A stretch of 34,411 bases of DNA, from assembly GCA_025869365.1 (NCBI GenBank), contig JAOZVV010000094.1:14133-48543 (forward strand), in the 5' to 3' direction. Shown one piece after another: positions 14,166-22,334 of the stretch. How positions within the stretch are numbered: position 1 is the first letter of the stretch; each line of letters begins with the position of its first letter. The notes beneath the pieces were generated by a model. The model saw only the letters and a list, made by a program, of their open reading frames with translations. It did no database searches and was not told the DNA's origin. The stretch comes from Pseudonocardia sp. Lineage in GTDB: Bacteria > Actinomycetota > Actinomycetes > Mycobacteriales > Pseudonocardiaceae. A program made the position numbers and the translations under genes.

Positions 14166-14824
14166 GCAGCCCCGACACCGCGGTGTTCGACGTCGACGGC
14201 ACCCTCGTCGACACCAACTACCACCACGCGATCGCGTGGTTCCGCTCCTTCCGCCGCCACGACATCACCGTCCCGGTGTGGCGGCTGCACCGGGCGATCG
14301 GCATGGGCGGGGACCAGCTCGTCACGGCCGTCGCGGGCAAGGGGGTCGAGGACTCCTGCGGGGACGACCTGCGTGCGGCCTGGGCCGAGGAGTTCGAGCC
14401 GCTGATGGCGGAGATCCAGCCCTTCGACGGGGTGCGAGAGCTGCTCACGGACGTCGCCGGGCGGGGGTTCACCGTCGTCCTGGCCAGCTCGGGAGCGCCG
14501 GACCAGGTCGAGGCCTACCTGGACCTGTTCGGCGGCCGGGAGCTCTGCGAGGCCTGGACCACGAAGGAGGACGTCGACGCGACGAAGCCCGAGCCGGACC
14601 TGATCGAGGCCGCGGTGGCGAAGGTGGGCGGGACGTCGGCCGTCGTCGTGGGTGACTCGGTGTGGGACTTCGAGGCCGCCGGCCGCGCCGGACACCCGGG
14701 CTACGCGATCCGGACGGGCGGGTTCTCGGTGGAGGAGCTGCGGGAGTCCGGGGCGACGGACGTCTTCGACTCCGTCCCGGATCTCCGCGAGCAGCTGGAC
14801 CACACCGAGCTGCGCGGCACCTGA
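14162..14824 (+). CDS. HAD-superfamily hydrolase
   Basis: 220 residues. All four HAD motifs are present: VFDVDGTLVD (nucleophile and acid aspartates, about 8-17), the serine/threonine of motif II in VVLASSGAPD, the lysine of motif III in DATKPEPDLIE, and motif IV in AVVVGDSVWDFEAAG. An alpha-helical C1 cap (about 18-85) places it with phosphoglycolate phosphatase/beta-phosphoglucomutase-like enzymes; the physiological phosphate ester is unknown. It starts at a GTG overlapping the poxB stop by four bases, so the two are co-translated. This suggests removal of a metabolite made when pyruvate or central carbon flux is high, or repair of a damaged cofactor; neither is shown. The downstream 104 bp to the convergent glycosyltransferase carries a 30-bp tandem repeat. 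Confidence 0.92.
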   Translation: MSSPDTAVFDVDGTLVDTNYHHAIAWFRSFRRHDITVPVWRLHRAIGMGGDQLVTAVAGKGVEDSCGDDLRAAWAEEFEPLMAEIQPFDGVRELLTDVAGRGFTVVLASSGAPDQVEAYLDLFGGRELCEAWTTKEDVDATKPEPDLIEAAVAKVGGTSAVVVGDSVWDFEAAGRAGHPGYAIRTGGFSVEELRESGATDVFDSVPDLREQLDHTELRGT

Positions 14825-14848
14825 GCTCCCGGTGTGCGGGAGGGGCCC

Positions 14849-14908
14849 GGTGCTGTCCGAGCAAGCCCTGTTCGTTCAGGTGCTGTCCGATCAAGCCCTG
14901 TCCGATCG
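14849..14908. repeat. Imperfect 30-bp tandem repeat between convergent genes
   Basis: Two adjacent 30-base units (14849-14878 and 14879-14908) share GGTGCTGTCCGA and CAAGCCCTGT and differ at a few bases. They fill most of the gap between the HAD gene and the convergent GT2 gene. No coding or hairpin explanation is evident. Confidence 0.7.
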
Positions 14909-14928
14909 TGCGGTGACCGCGCCGATGG

Positions 14929-15795
14929 TCATCTCCCGGGGAGGCCGCGCGTGGGTGTGCGCAGAGCCGGGGGCGGAGCTGTGCGCAGAGCGAGGACCCC
15001 CGCGGCCGGGTCGAAGGTGACCGCGCCGGCGGCCGCCAGCTCGGTGAGCCAGCCCTCCATCGGCCACCACCCCCACCTGTGCCGGAACAGGCGCGCGTTG
15101 CGGACGATCTCGGCGATCCGCGCGGGGTCGGTCCGGGCCGCCGCGTGGTGCTGGTGGTACGCGTCCGCCCCGCCCACCCAGTACAGGCCCGCGCCCCGCG
15201 CCGCGGCGGTCTCGGCGAAGTCCGTGTCCTCGCCGCCGTAGCCCCGGTACTCCTCGCAGAACCCGCCGAGCGCGGACCAGGTCCGGGCGGTGACCGCGAA
15301 GGACAGGGACCAGAACAGCGCGAACCGGTCGTCCGCGACGATCTCCCCGTCCGGCGGGGCGGGCCGGGCCGGGTGCGGTGGGGCGAGGGCCGCGAGCCCT
15401 CCGTCGGGATAGCCGCCCGGTGGTGGCGGCGGGAGATGGGCGACCGGGCCGCAGAGCAGCGCGGGCTCCGGTGTCGCGGCGGCCGCGGCGGCGTAGCGGG
15501 GGAGCAGCCGCGGGTCCGGGATGCAGTCGACGTCGAGGAACACCAGCAGGTCCGCGCCCGCGCCGAGAGCCGCGGCGGCCCCGAGGTTGCGGGCGGCGGC
15601 GAGCGGGAGGCCCCCGCGGTGCACGGGGAGCAGGAGCGTCGACGTCGCCGGGGCGCCGGGCACGTCGTCGAGCCGCGGGGCCGCGCCCATGCCGACGATC
15701 ACGTGCAGGTCCGGCGGGGCGGCCGCGAGCCCGCGGCGCTGCCGGTGCAGGTGCGCGTCGCGGTCACGGGTGATCGTCACGACAGCGGTGGTCAC
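14929..15795 (-). CDS. Family 2 glycosyltransferase
   Basis: 288 residues. The GT-A fold begins with TTAVVTITRDRDAHLHRQ and has the nucleotide-sugar DXD-type motif in LLVFLDVDCIPDPRLLPRYA (about 87-106). The segment FCEEYRGYGGEDTDFAETAA (about 190-209) is the galactosyltransferase-type acceptor/catalytic motif also seen in the GT2 gene at 23302. No membrane helix is visible, so transfer should occur at the cytoplasmic face. It is the last gene of a three-glycosyltransferase minus-strand operon; its GTG start overlaps the preceding stop by four bases. Donor and acceptor sugars cannot be assigned. Confidence 0.9.
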   Translation of the reverse strand: MTTAVVTITRDRDAHLHRQRRGLAAAPPDLHVIVGMGAAPRLDDVPGAPATSTLLLPVHRGGLPLAAARNLGAAAALGAGADLLVFLDVDCIPDPRLLPRYAAAAAATPEPALLCGPVAHLPPPPPGGYPDGGLAALAPPHPARPAPPDGEIVADDRFALFWSLSFAVTARTWSALGGFCEEYRGYGGEDTDFAETAAARGAGLYWVGGADAYHQHHAAARTDPARIAEIVRNARLFRHRWGWWPMEGWLTELAAAGAVTFDPAAGVLALRTAPPPALRTPTRGLPGR

Positions 15796-16811
15796 GGCGC
15801 TCCGGTCCCGTCCACCAGGGCGTCGAGGATCGCGGCGGCCCGGGGCGCCCCCGCCCCGTCCGACCAGCGCTTCCACCCCTCGCCGCCGCGGCGCTCGGCG
15901 GCGTCGAGCAGGCCCGGCCAGCGCTGCGGTGCCGGCCACGGGGACACGACCTCGGCGAGGCCGGCGTGCCGCAGCCGGGCCCCCGTGGCGTGCTGCTCGT
16001 CGAACGGGCGCTCCTGGGGGAGGACCACGGCCGGTCGGCGGGCCGCCGCGACCTCGGCCAGCGCGTTCTGTCCGGCATGGGTGAGGACCACGTCCGCGCG
16101 GTGCAGGGCGGCCCACACGTCCTCGACCCAGCCGAGGTGGGTCAGGTTCGGCGGATCGGCGGGATCGGGGCGGGCGGGCCCGGCGACCTCCCAGATCCGG
16201 TCCGGGGTCGCCGCGGCGGCCGCGCGGAGCTGCCCGGCCGAGACGTCCAGGCCACCCGAGCCCCACAGCGCGAGCACCCGCCGTCCGGGGGCGGCGCGGA
16301 CCGGGACCGGGAGGGCGTCGAAGCGGGACAGGGCGGAGAGGTGGTCCGCCTTGGCGGCCCATCCGTCGAGCGGGAACTCGGCGGGCCAGGGTGCGAGCAC
16401 CCGCTCCGCGAGGTCGTAGGCGGTGCGGTGCGGGCGGTCCGTGCGTGTCCCGGGCTGCGCCATCACGACCACCGGGATCCCGTGGAGCCGGGCGAGGACG
16501 GCCACCTCGACGGACACGTCGACGACGACGAGCCGGACGCCACCCCCGGCCAGCACGCGGGAGATCGCCGCCGCCCGGGCGCGCACCCCGACGTGGTGCC
16601 GCGGAGCCCAGTGCAGGGTCCCGCCGGCGGTGACGTCCCGTGGCCGCCCGGCGCCGCCGGCGTCGTCGGGGAGAACGGTCCACGTCCCGGCCCAGCCCGG
16701 GGGTGCGGGGCGGCTGGACAGGCCGGTCACCGGGGTCTGCAGGTGTGCGGCGATCGTGGCCGCCCGGTGCAGGTGCCCGCTGCCGTGGTGGTGCACGTAC
16801 CAGGCGATCAC
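15792..16811 (-). CDS. MurG/UGT-like (GT-B) glycosyltransferase
   Basis: 339 residues. The start VIAWYVHHHGSGHLHRAATI matches the GHGxGHxxR glycine-rich loop of GT-B enzymes in the MurG/UGT-like group. The C-terminal half carries VLALWGSGGLDVS and the donor-binding block ADVVLTHAGQNALAEVAAAR followed by PFDEQHATGARL, which are typical of UDP-sugar binding in this group. No signal peptide. Both ends overlap neighbours by four bases (GTGA), giving a tight three-gene operon with the GT4 upstream and the GT2 downstream. Likely adds one sugar in the assembly of a glycolipid or glycan; specificity is unknown. Confidence 0.88.
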   Translation of the reverse strand: MIAWYVHHHGSGHLHRAATIAAHLQTPVTGLSSRPAPPGWAGTWTVLPDDAGGAGRPRDVTAGGTLHWAPRHHVGVRARAAAISRVLAGGGVRLVVVDVSVEVAVLARLHGIPVVVMAQPGTRTDRPHRTAYDLAERVLAPWPAEFPLDGWAAKADHLSALSRFDALPVPVRAAPGRRVLALWGSGGLDVSAGQLRAAAAATPDRIWEVAGPARPDPADPPNLTHLGWVEDVWAALHRADVVLTHAGQNALAEVAAARRPAVVLPQERPFDEQHATGARLRHAGLAEVVSPWPAPQRWPGLLDAAERRGGEGWKRWSDGAGAPRAAAILDALVDGTGAP

Positions 16812-17869
16812 GCGCTCGCCATCTCGTCGTAGAGCCGTTCGTAACCGTCGATCATGGACTCGACGGAGCAGGTCGCCACCGCGTGCCGGCGGGCCGCGTT
16901 CCGGTCCAGCTCCCGGGCGCGCAGGATCGCCCCGGCGAGCGCGTCGACGTCCCCGGGCTCGACGAGGACGCCGCAGGACTCGTCGAGGAGTTCCGGCAGC
17001 GCGCCGCGGGCGTACCCGGCGACGGGGGTGCCGCAGGCGAGCGCCTCGGCGACGACCAGCCCGTACGGCTCGTCCCAGCAGGGCGAGACGACCGCGACGG
17101 ACGCCGCGCCGATGAGCCGGGCGAGGACCCGGTGGTCGAGGTGCCCGGCGTGCGAGATCCCGTCCCCGAGCAGCGGCGCCACCTGCTCGTCGAAGTAGCG
17201 CCGGTCCGGGGTCGGCCCGGCCAGCAGCAGGCCCGTCCCCGCGCGGCGGGCGGCGAGGATCGCGTCGACCGGCCCCTTCTCCGGCACGATCCGGCCCGAC
17301 CACACCGGGGGCCCGCCGCCGGGGCCCGGGGACCAGGCCGCGGTGTCCACGCCGTTGCGGACCGTCCGCGGGTCCGTGCCGAGGGACCGCCAGGTGTCCG
17401 CGGTGTGCCGGCTGACGGCCGCGAAGCGCATCCGGCCCGGGGGCCGGACCCGGATCGCGGACTCCATCCACGGGGTCGGCGGGGTGTGCAGGGTCGTGAG
17501 GACCGGTGCGGGCAGCCCCTCGGACATCGCCAGCGGCAGGTAGTGCAACGAGTTGTTGTGCACGACGTCGAACTCCGCGGACCGCGCGAGGTCCAGCATC
17601 AGGCCGAGGTAGGCGTGGTGCTCGGCGAGGAACCAGTCCGCGGGCATGCTCACGTCGCTGCGCGCGGCGGCGGACAACGCCGGCAGCGCCGCCATCGGCC
17701 GCACGCCCAGCCCCGGGTCCGAGCCCGCCGAGCCGAACACGGTGACCTCGTGCCCGCGGGCGCGCAGCCGGTGGGCGAGCTGCCAGGTGTGCGCCTCGAG
17801 ACCGCCGGGGAAGGGCTCCCGGATCGGGTGCCGGGCGGATGCGATCAGGGCGATGCGGTGGGTGGTCAT
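16808..17869 (-). CDS. Family 4 glycosyltransferase
   Basis: 353 residues with two Rossmann-like halves (GT-B). The N-terminal acceptor domain has the GGLEAHTWQLAHRLRARGHE loop (about 22-41) and DVVHNNSLHYLPL. The C-terminal donor domain has VWSGRIVPEKGPVDAILAAR and the retaining-enzyme E(x7)E motif in EPYGLVVAEALACGTPVAGY. This is a retaining GT4 using a nucleotide sugar in the cytoplasm. It is the first gene of the minus-strand operon; the ATG at 17869 has no clear ribosome site. The 426-bp gap upstream separates it from the divergent SBP56 gene and should contain its promoter. Confidence 0.93.
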   Translation of the reverse strand: MTTHRIALIASARHPIREPFPGGLEAHTWQLAHRLRARGHEVTVFGSAGSDPGLGVRPMAALPALSAAARSDVSMPADWFLAEHHAYLGLMLDLARSAEFDVVHNNSLHYLPLAMSEGLPAPVLTTLHTPPTPWMESAIRVRPPGRMRFAAVSRHTADTWRSLGTDPRTVRNGVDTAAWSPGPGGGPPVWSGRIVPEKGPVDAILAARRAGTGLLLAGPTPDRRYFDEQVAPLLGDGISHAGHLDHRVLARLIGAASVAVVSPCWDEPYGLVVAEALACGTPVAGYARGALPELLDESCGVLVEPGDVDALAGAILRARELDRNAARRHAVATCSVESMIDGYERLYDEMASA

Positions 17870-18295
17870 GCGGTGCGGGGGTGTGCGGTGTGGTGGTAAG
17901 GCGGGAGATCCGACCGTCTCACGTGAACTCGGTGCCTCTCGTACGGGAGCGACCGAGGAGGGGGACGTTCCGGGTCGCCGGCAGGCTCATGGCGCGAGCT
18001 GTTGCTCAACCCGGTGAACGCAGCATGCGTCCGGCGGTCGGGCCCCACAACTCGAAGAGGAGTGATCTCGCCGGCACCGCAGGTCAGAGGCCCGGGGCCG
18101 GCCACGGACGGGTGAGCGCGACCGGGCGACACCTTGACCGGCCCCCGCCTGCTGCGGAATGGTGGTCGGTCCTCCGGGCGCCCGCCGAGCGGCGGCGACC
18201 GGTGCGCGTCGAGTCCTCCGGGCCGGGACGCACGACCGCCCTCCCGGTTCCGCCGCCCGACGTCGGCGCGCCTCGCGACGAGGGAGGCCGACGCC
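17870..18295. other. 426-bp divergent intergenic region
   Basis: No credible gene is seen. A hairpin with arms CTCGGTGCCTC and GAGCGACCGAG (17928-17957; 9 of 11 pairs) is present. A weak promoter-like pair for SBP56, TTGACC at 18134-18139 and AATGGT at 18158-18163 with 18-bp spacing, is also present. The ribosome site GGGAGG lies just before 18296. The region is long enough for a leader RNA or regulator sites, but no known riboswitch was recognised. Confidence 0.4.
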
Positions 18296-19705
18296 ATGAG
18301 CCAGTCCGCAGTGGACCCCACCTTCTACCGCTCCGCCGCCGATGCCGCCGCCGCACCGCCGGAGGAGCTGGCCTACGTCGCCGCGTTCGACCGGGAGGCC
18401 CGCCGGCACGACGCGATGACCGTCGTCGACGTGAACCCGGACTCCTCGACCTACGGGCAGGTGGTCGGCTGGACGGACGTCCCCGGCGTCGGTGACGAGC
18501 TGCACCACTTCGGCTGGAACGCCTGCTCGAGCGCGCTGAAGCACGCCGGCCACGACAGGGACGGACTGAGCAGGCGTTACCTGCTGGTACCCGGCCTGCG
18601 CTCGTCGGACGTCTACGTGCTCGACACCGTCCCGGACCCCCGGAGCCCGTCGCTGGTCAAGACCATCTCGGGCAAGTCGCTGTCGACCAAGGCCGGCTAC
18701 TCGCGGCCGCACACCCTGCACTGCGGCCCGGACGGGGTGTTCCTCACCTGCATCGGCGGCCCCGAGGGCGACGACGACGGGCCGGGCGGGGTCGCGCTGC
18801 TCGACCACAGCACCTTCGAGGTCCTGCGCGCCTGGGAGACCGACCCCGGCCCGCAGCATCTGCACTACGACGCCTGGTGGCACCTCAACGCGAACGTGCT
18901 CGTCTCCAGCGAGTGGGGCAGCCCGTCGATGATCGAGGACGGCCTGGTCCCCGAACTGCTGCTGGGCGGCAAGTACGGCCACGCCCTCCACTTCTGGGAC
19001 CTCGAGCAGGGCCGGCACCTGCAGCGCATCGACCTGGGCGCCCAGCACCAGATGGCGCTCGAGGTCCGCCCGTCCCACGACCCCGACGCGACCTGGGGCT
19101 TCCTCGGGGTGGTGATCTCCACCGAGGACCTGTCCGCCTCCGTGTGGCGATGGTTCCGCGACGGGGACGAGTGGAAGGCCGAGAAGGTGATCAGCATCCC
19201 GGCCGAGCCCGCGGACCCGGACCTGCTCCCGCCCGCGCTGCAGCCGTTCGCGGCCGTGCCGCCGCTGATCACCGACATCGACCTGTCCGTCGACGACCGG
19301 TTCCTCTACGTGTCCTGCTGGGGCACCGGGGAGCTCAAGGAGTTCGACGTGTCCGATCCCGCGCACCCGGTCGAGTCCGGCTCGGTGCGCATGGGCGGGA
19401 TCGTCGGGCGCGTGCCGCACCCGGCGCAGCCGGACCTCCCGCTCGCGGGCGGCCCGCAGATGGTCGAGGTCAGCCGCGACGGCCGGCGGGTCTACTTCAC
19501 CAACTCGCTCTACGGGGCCTGGGACGACCAGTTCTACCCCGACGGCGTCGGTGCCTGGATGGCCAAGCTCGACGTCGGCGGAGAGGGTGGGCTGGCCGTC
19601 GACCAGCGCTTCTTCCCCCACGGCGAGGACTTCCGGGGGTTGCGCGTGCATCAGGTCCGCCTGCAGGGCGGGGACGCCTCGTCGGACTCGTACTGCTACA
19701 GCTGA
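18296..19705 (+). CDS. SBP56 family protein, probable methanethiol oxidase
   Basis: 469 residues, full length for the selenium-binding protein (SBP56/SELENBP1) family, several members of which are copper-dependent methanethiol oxidases producing formaldehyde, H2S and H2O2. It is colinear with the family: DELHHFGWNACSSALKHAG (about 65-83), YSRPHTLHCGPDGVFLTCIG, LHYDAWWHLNANVLVSSEWG, ALHFWDLEQGRHLQRIDLG, DDRFLYVSCWGTGELKEFDV and VYFTNSLYGAWDDQFYPDG. The histidines expected to bind metal are present. The CSSC motif known from the human protein reads CSSA here. No signal peptide is visible. ATG at 18296 is preceded by GGGAGG. It lies between two glycosyltransferase blocks and is followed after 83 bp by the GYD gene; a sulfur-metabolism partner is not seen nearby. 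Confidence 0.92.
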   Translation: MSQSAVDPTFYRSAADAAAAPPEELAYVAAFDREARRHDAMTVVDVNPDSSTYGQVVGWTDVPGVGDELHHFGWNACSSALKHAGHDRDGLSRRYLLVPGLRSSDVYVLDTVPDPRSPSLVKTISGKSLSTKAGYSRPHTLHCGPDGVFLTCIGGPEGDDDGPGGVALLDHSTFEVLRAWETDPGPQHLHYDAWWHLNANVLVSSEWGSPSMIEDGLVPELLLGGKYGHALHFWDLEQGRHLQRIDLGAQHQMALEVRPSHDPDATWGFLGVVISTEDLSASVWRWFRDGDEWKAEKVISIPAEPADPDLLPPALQPFAAVPPLITDIDLSVDDRFLYVSCWGTGELKEFDVSDPAHPVESGSVRMGGIVGRVPHPAQPDLPLAGGPQMVEVSRDGRRVYFTNSLYGAWDDQFYPDGVGAWMAKLDVGGEGGLAVDQRFFPHGEDFRGLRVHQVRLQGGDASSDSYCYS

Positions 19706-19788
19706 CGGCGCCGGGGCCGCCGTTCGGCGCCTCGACAGGCCTGGCACACAGTGCTCCACTCGAGGGTTCACCGACGGAGGGGGCCGTC

Positions 19789-20121
19789 ATGGCCAAGTTC
19801 GCAGTGTTCTTCAGCTACACGCCGCAGACGTGGGACCAGATGCTGACGAAGCCGGGTGACCGCTCGGCCGCGGTCCGGGACCTGGTGTCGAGCGCCGGGG
19901 GCACGCTGGAGTCCCTGTACTTCATGCTCGGGGACCGGGACGGCTTCCTCGTCATCGACGTCCCGGAGCCCGACGGGGCCGCCGCGCTCGCCATCGCGAC
20001 GAACAGCACGGGGGCGTTCTCGACGATGGAGACCCGAGCGCTCATCGAGCCCGGGGACCTCCCGTCGGTGCTGGAGAAGGCGGCCAGGGCGCGGGAGACC
20101 TACCGGGCTCCGGGGGAGTAG
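19789..20121 (+). CDS. GYD-domain protein
   Basis: 110 residues. The pattern AKFAVFFSYTPQTWDQML, then GGTLESLYFMLGDRDGFLVI and DVPEPDGAAALAIA, matches the small GYD family, a dimeric ferredoxin-like fold of unknown function with the signature DGFLVIDVPEPD. The ATG at 19789 has a strong GGAGGGG site. It follows SBP56 on the same strand with an 83-bp gap and probably shares its transcript or has its own promoter. A GC hairpin (20135-20154) follows the stop. A metabolic or small-molecule binding role is possible but unproven. Confidence 0.85.
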   Translation: MAKFAVFFSYTPQTWDQMLTKPGDRSAAVRDLVSSAGGTLESLYFMLGDRDGFLVIDVPEPDGAAALAIATNSTGAFSTMETRALIEPGDLPSVLEKAARARETYRAPGE

Positions 20122-20134
20122 CGCCGACCCGGCC

Positions 20135-20154
20135 GGCCCGGGGTCACCCGGGCC
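20135..20154. terminator. GC-rich terminator hairpin between convergent genes
   Basis: GGCCCGGG (20135-20142) and CCCGGGCC (20147-20154) form a perfect 8-bp stem with a GTCA loop. It lies between the GYD gene (plus) and the WcbI-like gene (minus), so it can end both transcripts. No T-tract is present. Confidence 0.55.
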
Positions 20155-20164
20155 CGGCCACCCG

Positions 20165-21076
20165 TCAGAGGCCGAGGATGCGCAGGGCGTCCGCGTGCCG
20201 CTCCAGCCCCGCCTCGACCCAGGCCGGATGGGCGCGGTACCAGCGGAGGTGGGCGTCGCGGACGGTCTCCTCGGTGAGCGCGCGGCCGTCGACGGTCCAG
20301 CCGGGGCGTTCCGCGACGTTCAGGTCGAGGGCGTCCAGGACCGCGGCGGTCAGCGGGGACCGGATGCCGCCGAGGAGCGTCCGCCCGGGGTCCGGGGCGT
20401 CCGCCGGGTGCCCCGCGGCGTGCTGCAGGCGCCGTGCGAGCGCGACGAGGACGGGGTTGCCGGGGTGGTTGAGCGTGTGGGTCGCCGCCGCGCCGAGGTC
20501 GACGAGCAGGTCGGACACGCCGACGTCGCTGTCGCGACGCTCGCGGTGCGCCAGCTGGGACACCGACAGGGCGACCGCCTCGCGCAGGGCCGCCCCGTCC
20601 GCGGGTTCCTTCGCGGCGGGCCGCCCGGCGGCGAGCGCCACGGTCCGCAGGTCGTGGTACGGCACGACCGGGGGGACGGCGGAGCGGTCCGACGGGTGCC
20701 GCACGATCGCGGACCACGGATGGAGCCCGGCGTAGCGGATCACCGGCCAGCGGAGCACCTGCGCCCCGGCCGGGAGCTTCGCGGCGAGCTGGCGGGTGCC
20801 GAGCGGCAGGTCCCGGTAGCCGTCCCGCACGGGCTGGCCGAGCAGCACACCGGCGTGCGCCAGGAGGGCGTCCAGGTGCGGCAGGTCCTCGGCGGTCAGC
20901 TCGTGCACCGGGGGGACCCGGACGGTGCGGTACGGGAACGTCGCCGACCCGGCGAGCACGATCCGCAGGGACTCGGCCTGGCAGTTCCCGTGCACGAGCG
21001 CGACCGGCGGCCCGTCCTGATCCGCCGGACCGGGGTCGTAGAAGTCCGCGTAGTGCCGGCGGCGCCCGGGGTCCAT
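20165..21076 (-). CDS. WcbI-like putative polysaccharide acetyltransferase
   Basis: 303 residues. The N-terminal strand-turn PVALVHGNCQAESLRIVLAG (about 24-43) carries the GNCQ signature of the WcbI family, proteins of capsule and glycan loci with a GDSL-like fold thought to acylate sugars. Further family-like segments are the central Arg/His-containing block VLRWPVIRYAGLHPWSAIV and the HPGNPVLVALARRLQ motif in the C-terminal half. No membrane segment. It is divergent from the three-gene glycosyltransferase operon starting at 21210, with 133 bp between the starts. Its position between two glycosyltransferase blocks supports modification of the glycan they build. The acetyl donor and target are inferred from the family. 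Confidence 0.8.
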   Translation of the reverse strand: MDPGRRRHYADFYDPGPADQDGPPVALVHGNCQAESLRIVLAGSATFPYRTVRVPPVHELTAEDLPHLDALLAHAGVLLGQPVRDGYRDLPLGTRQLAAKLPAGAQVLRWPVIRYAGLHPWSAIVRHPSDRSAVPPVVPYHDLRTVALAAGRPAAKEPADGAALREAVALSVSQLAHRERRDSDVGVSDLLVDLGAAATHTLNHPGNPVLVALARRLQHAAGHPADAPDPGRTLLGGIRSPLTAAVLDALDLNVAERPGWTVDGRALTEETVRDAHLRWYRAHPAWVEAGLERHADALRILGL

Positions 21077-21209
21077 CCGGTCATGGTGGGCGCATGTGCG
21101 CGCGGGCGCGCGTCGAGCGCTCGGGGGACGTGAGGGTTGGTCCGCCTCCGGAAGGGGGACTCGGTGCCACGTGGCCGGCCCGACCGCGGCCGGAACCAGG
21201 AGGGTAGCT

Positions 21210-22334
21210 GTGCGTGTGGCGTCCGTCCCCGCAGGTCACGTCTATGTCCGGCACCTTTCCGAGCCGGACGGGCCCGAGCCGGACCGGTCCGGTCCGGGTG
21301 GCGACGCGGTGGTGCGCCTGCCGGACCCGCCCGTGCCCGGGGCGCCGCCCGGGCAGTGGTGGCCGCCGCCCCAGCTCGACGCCGGCTGGGTGCGCGCGCA
21401 CGCCCCGGAGTTCGACGTGTTCCATCTGCACTTCGGCTACGACGACCGCACCCCGGCCCAGCTGCGCGCCCTGACGGCGGCCCTGCACGAGACGGGCCGA
21501 CCGCTCGTGCTGACCGTCCACGACCTGCGCAACCCGCACCACCACGATCCGGGACCCCACGCGGCCGCGCTGGACGTGCTCGTGCCCGCGGCGGCCGGGA
21601 TCGTCACCCTGACCGCGGGGGCCGCCCGGGTGATCGCGCAGCGGTGGGGCCGACGGGCCGAGGTGATCCCGCACCCGCACGTCGTCCCGGCCGGGCGCCT
21701 CGCCGCGGCCCGCCCGCGGCACCCCGGGATCGTGGTCGGGCTGCACGCCAAGAGCGTCCGGGCGAACGCGGATCCCGTGCCGGTCGCGGCGGCCCTGGCC
21801 GAGGCCGTGGCGGACCTGCCCGGCGTCACCGCCCGCTTCGACGCGCACGACGACGCACGCGGCCTCGCCGCCGCCGACGCGGTCCGGGGGTTCGGGCTCG
21901 ACGTCCGGGTCCACCCCGCCTTCACCGACGACGAGCTCTGGGACTATCTCGCCGGGCTCGACCTGTCGGTGTTGCCGTACCGCTTCGGGACCCATTCGGG
22001 CTGGCTGGAGGCCTGCCACGATCTCGGGACCGCCGTGGCGGCGCCGAGCTGCGGTTTCTACGCCGAGCAGGGCCCGTGCCTGACCTACACCCACGACGAG
22101 TCGGGCCTGGACGCGTCCTCGCTCGCCGCGGTGGTGCGGGACCGGGTACGGGAGGTCCGGGCGGGGCTCCCGGCGCCACGGGCGGACCCCGCCGGGCGGC
22201 TCGCGCAGCGGCGGGTGATCGCGGCGGCGCACGCAGCCCTGTACGCGCGGGTGGCCCTGTACGCGCGGGTGGCCGGGGACGCGCGGGTGGCCGGGGACGC
22301 GCGGGCCGGCGGCCGGGCTGCGGTCCCCTCGTGA
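21210..22334 (+). CDS. GT4-like glycosyltransferase
   Basis: 374 residues, GT-B type. Features are FDVFHLHFGYDDRTPAQL and LVLTVHDLRNPHHHDPG in the N-terminal domain, GIVVGLHAKSVRANADPVPV at the domain junction, and DLSVLPYRFGTHSGWLEACH with AAPSCGFYAEQGP in the donor domain. The usual E(x7)E motif is degenerate (the block reads GWLEACHDLG), so it is a divergent member. The GTG at 21210 is chosen because AGGAGG ends about six bases upstream; a GTG two codons on is possible. The last 30 residues include four 6-residue repeats encoded by an 18-bp tandem repeat, suggesting an unstructured tail. The stop overlaps the next start (GTGA). Confidence 0.85.
   Translation: MRVASVPAGHVYVRHLSEPDGPEPDRSGPGGDAVVRLPDPPVPGAPPGQWWPPPQLDAGWVRAHAPEFDVFHLHFGYDDRTPAQLRALTAALHETGRPLVLTVHDLRNPHHHDPGPHAAALDVLVPAAAGIVTLTAGAARVIAQRWGRRAEVIPHPHVVPAGRLAAARPRHPGIVVGLHAKSVRANADPVPVAAALAEAVADLPGVTARFDAHDDARGLAAADAVRGFGLDVRVHPAFTDDELWDYLAGLDLSVLPYRFGTHSGWLEACHDLGTAVAAPSCGFYAEQGPCLTYTHDESGLDASSLAAVVRDRVREVRAGLPAPRADPAGRLAQRRVIAAAHAALYARVALYARVAGDARVAGDARAGGRAAVPS
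22236..22307. repeat. Four 18-bp tandem repeats at the end of a glycosyltransferase gene
   Basis: Two identical units GCCCTGTACGCGCGGGTG (22236, 22254) are followed by two variants beginning GCCGGGGACGCGCGG (22272, 22290). They encode ALYARV and AGDARV type hexapeptides just before the stop. Being in frame, they can expand or contract without changing the downstream overlap. Confidence 0.85.

Noticed and set aside
17928..17957. Hairpin in the SBP56 upstream region as a riboswitch
   Set aside because: Only a simple imperfect stem is visible and no conserved core of any known riboswitch was recognised.
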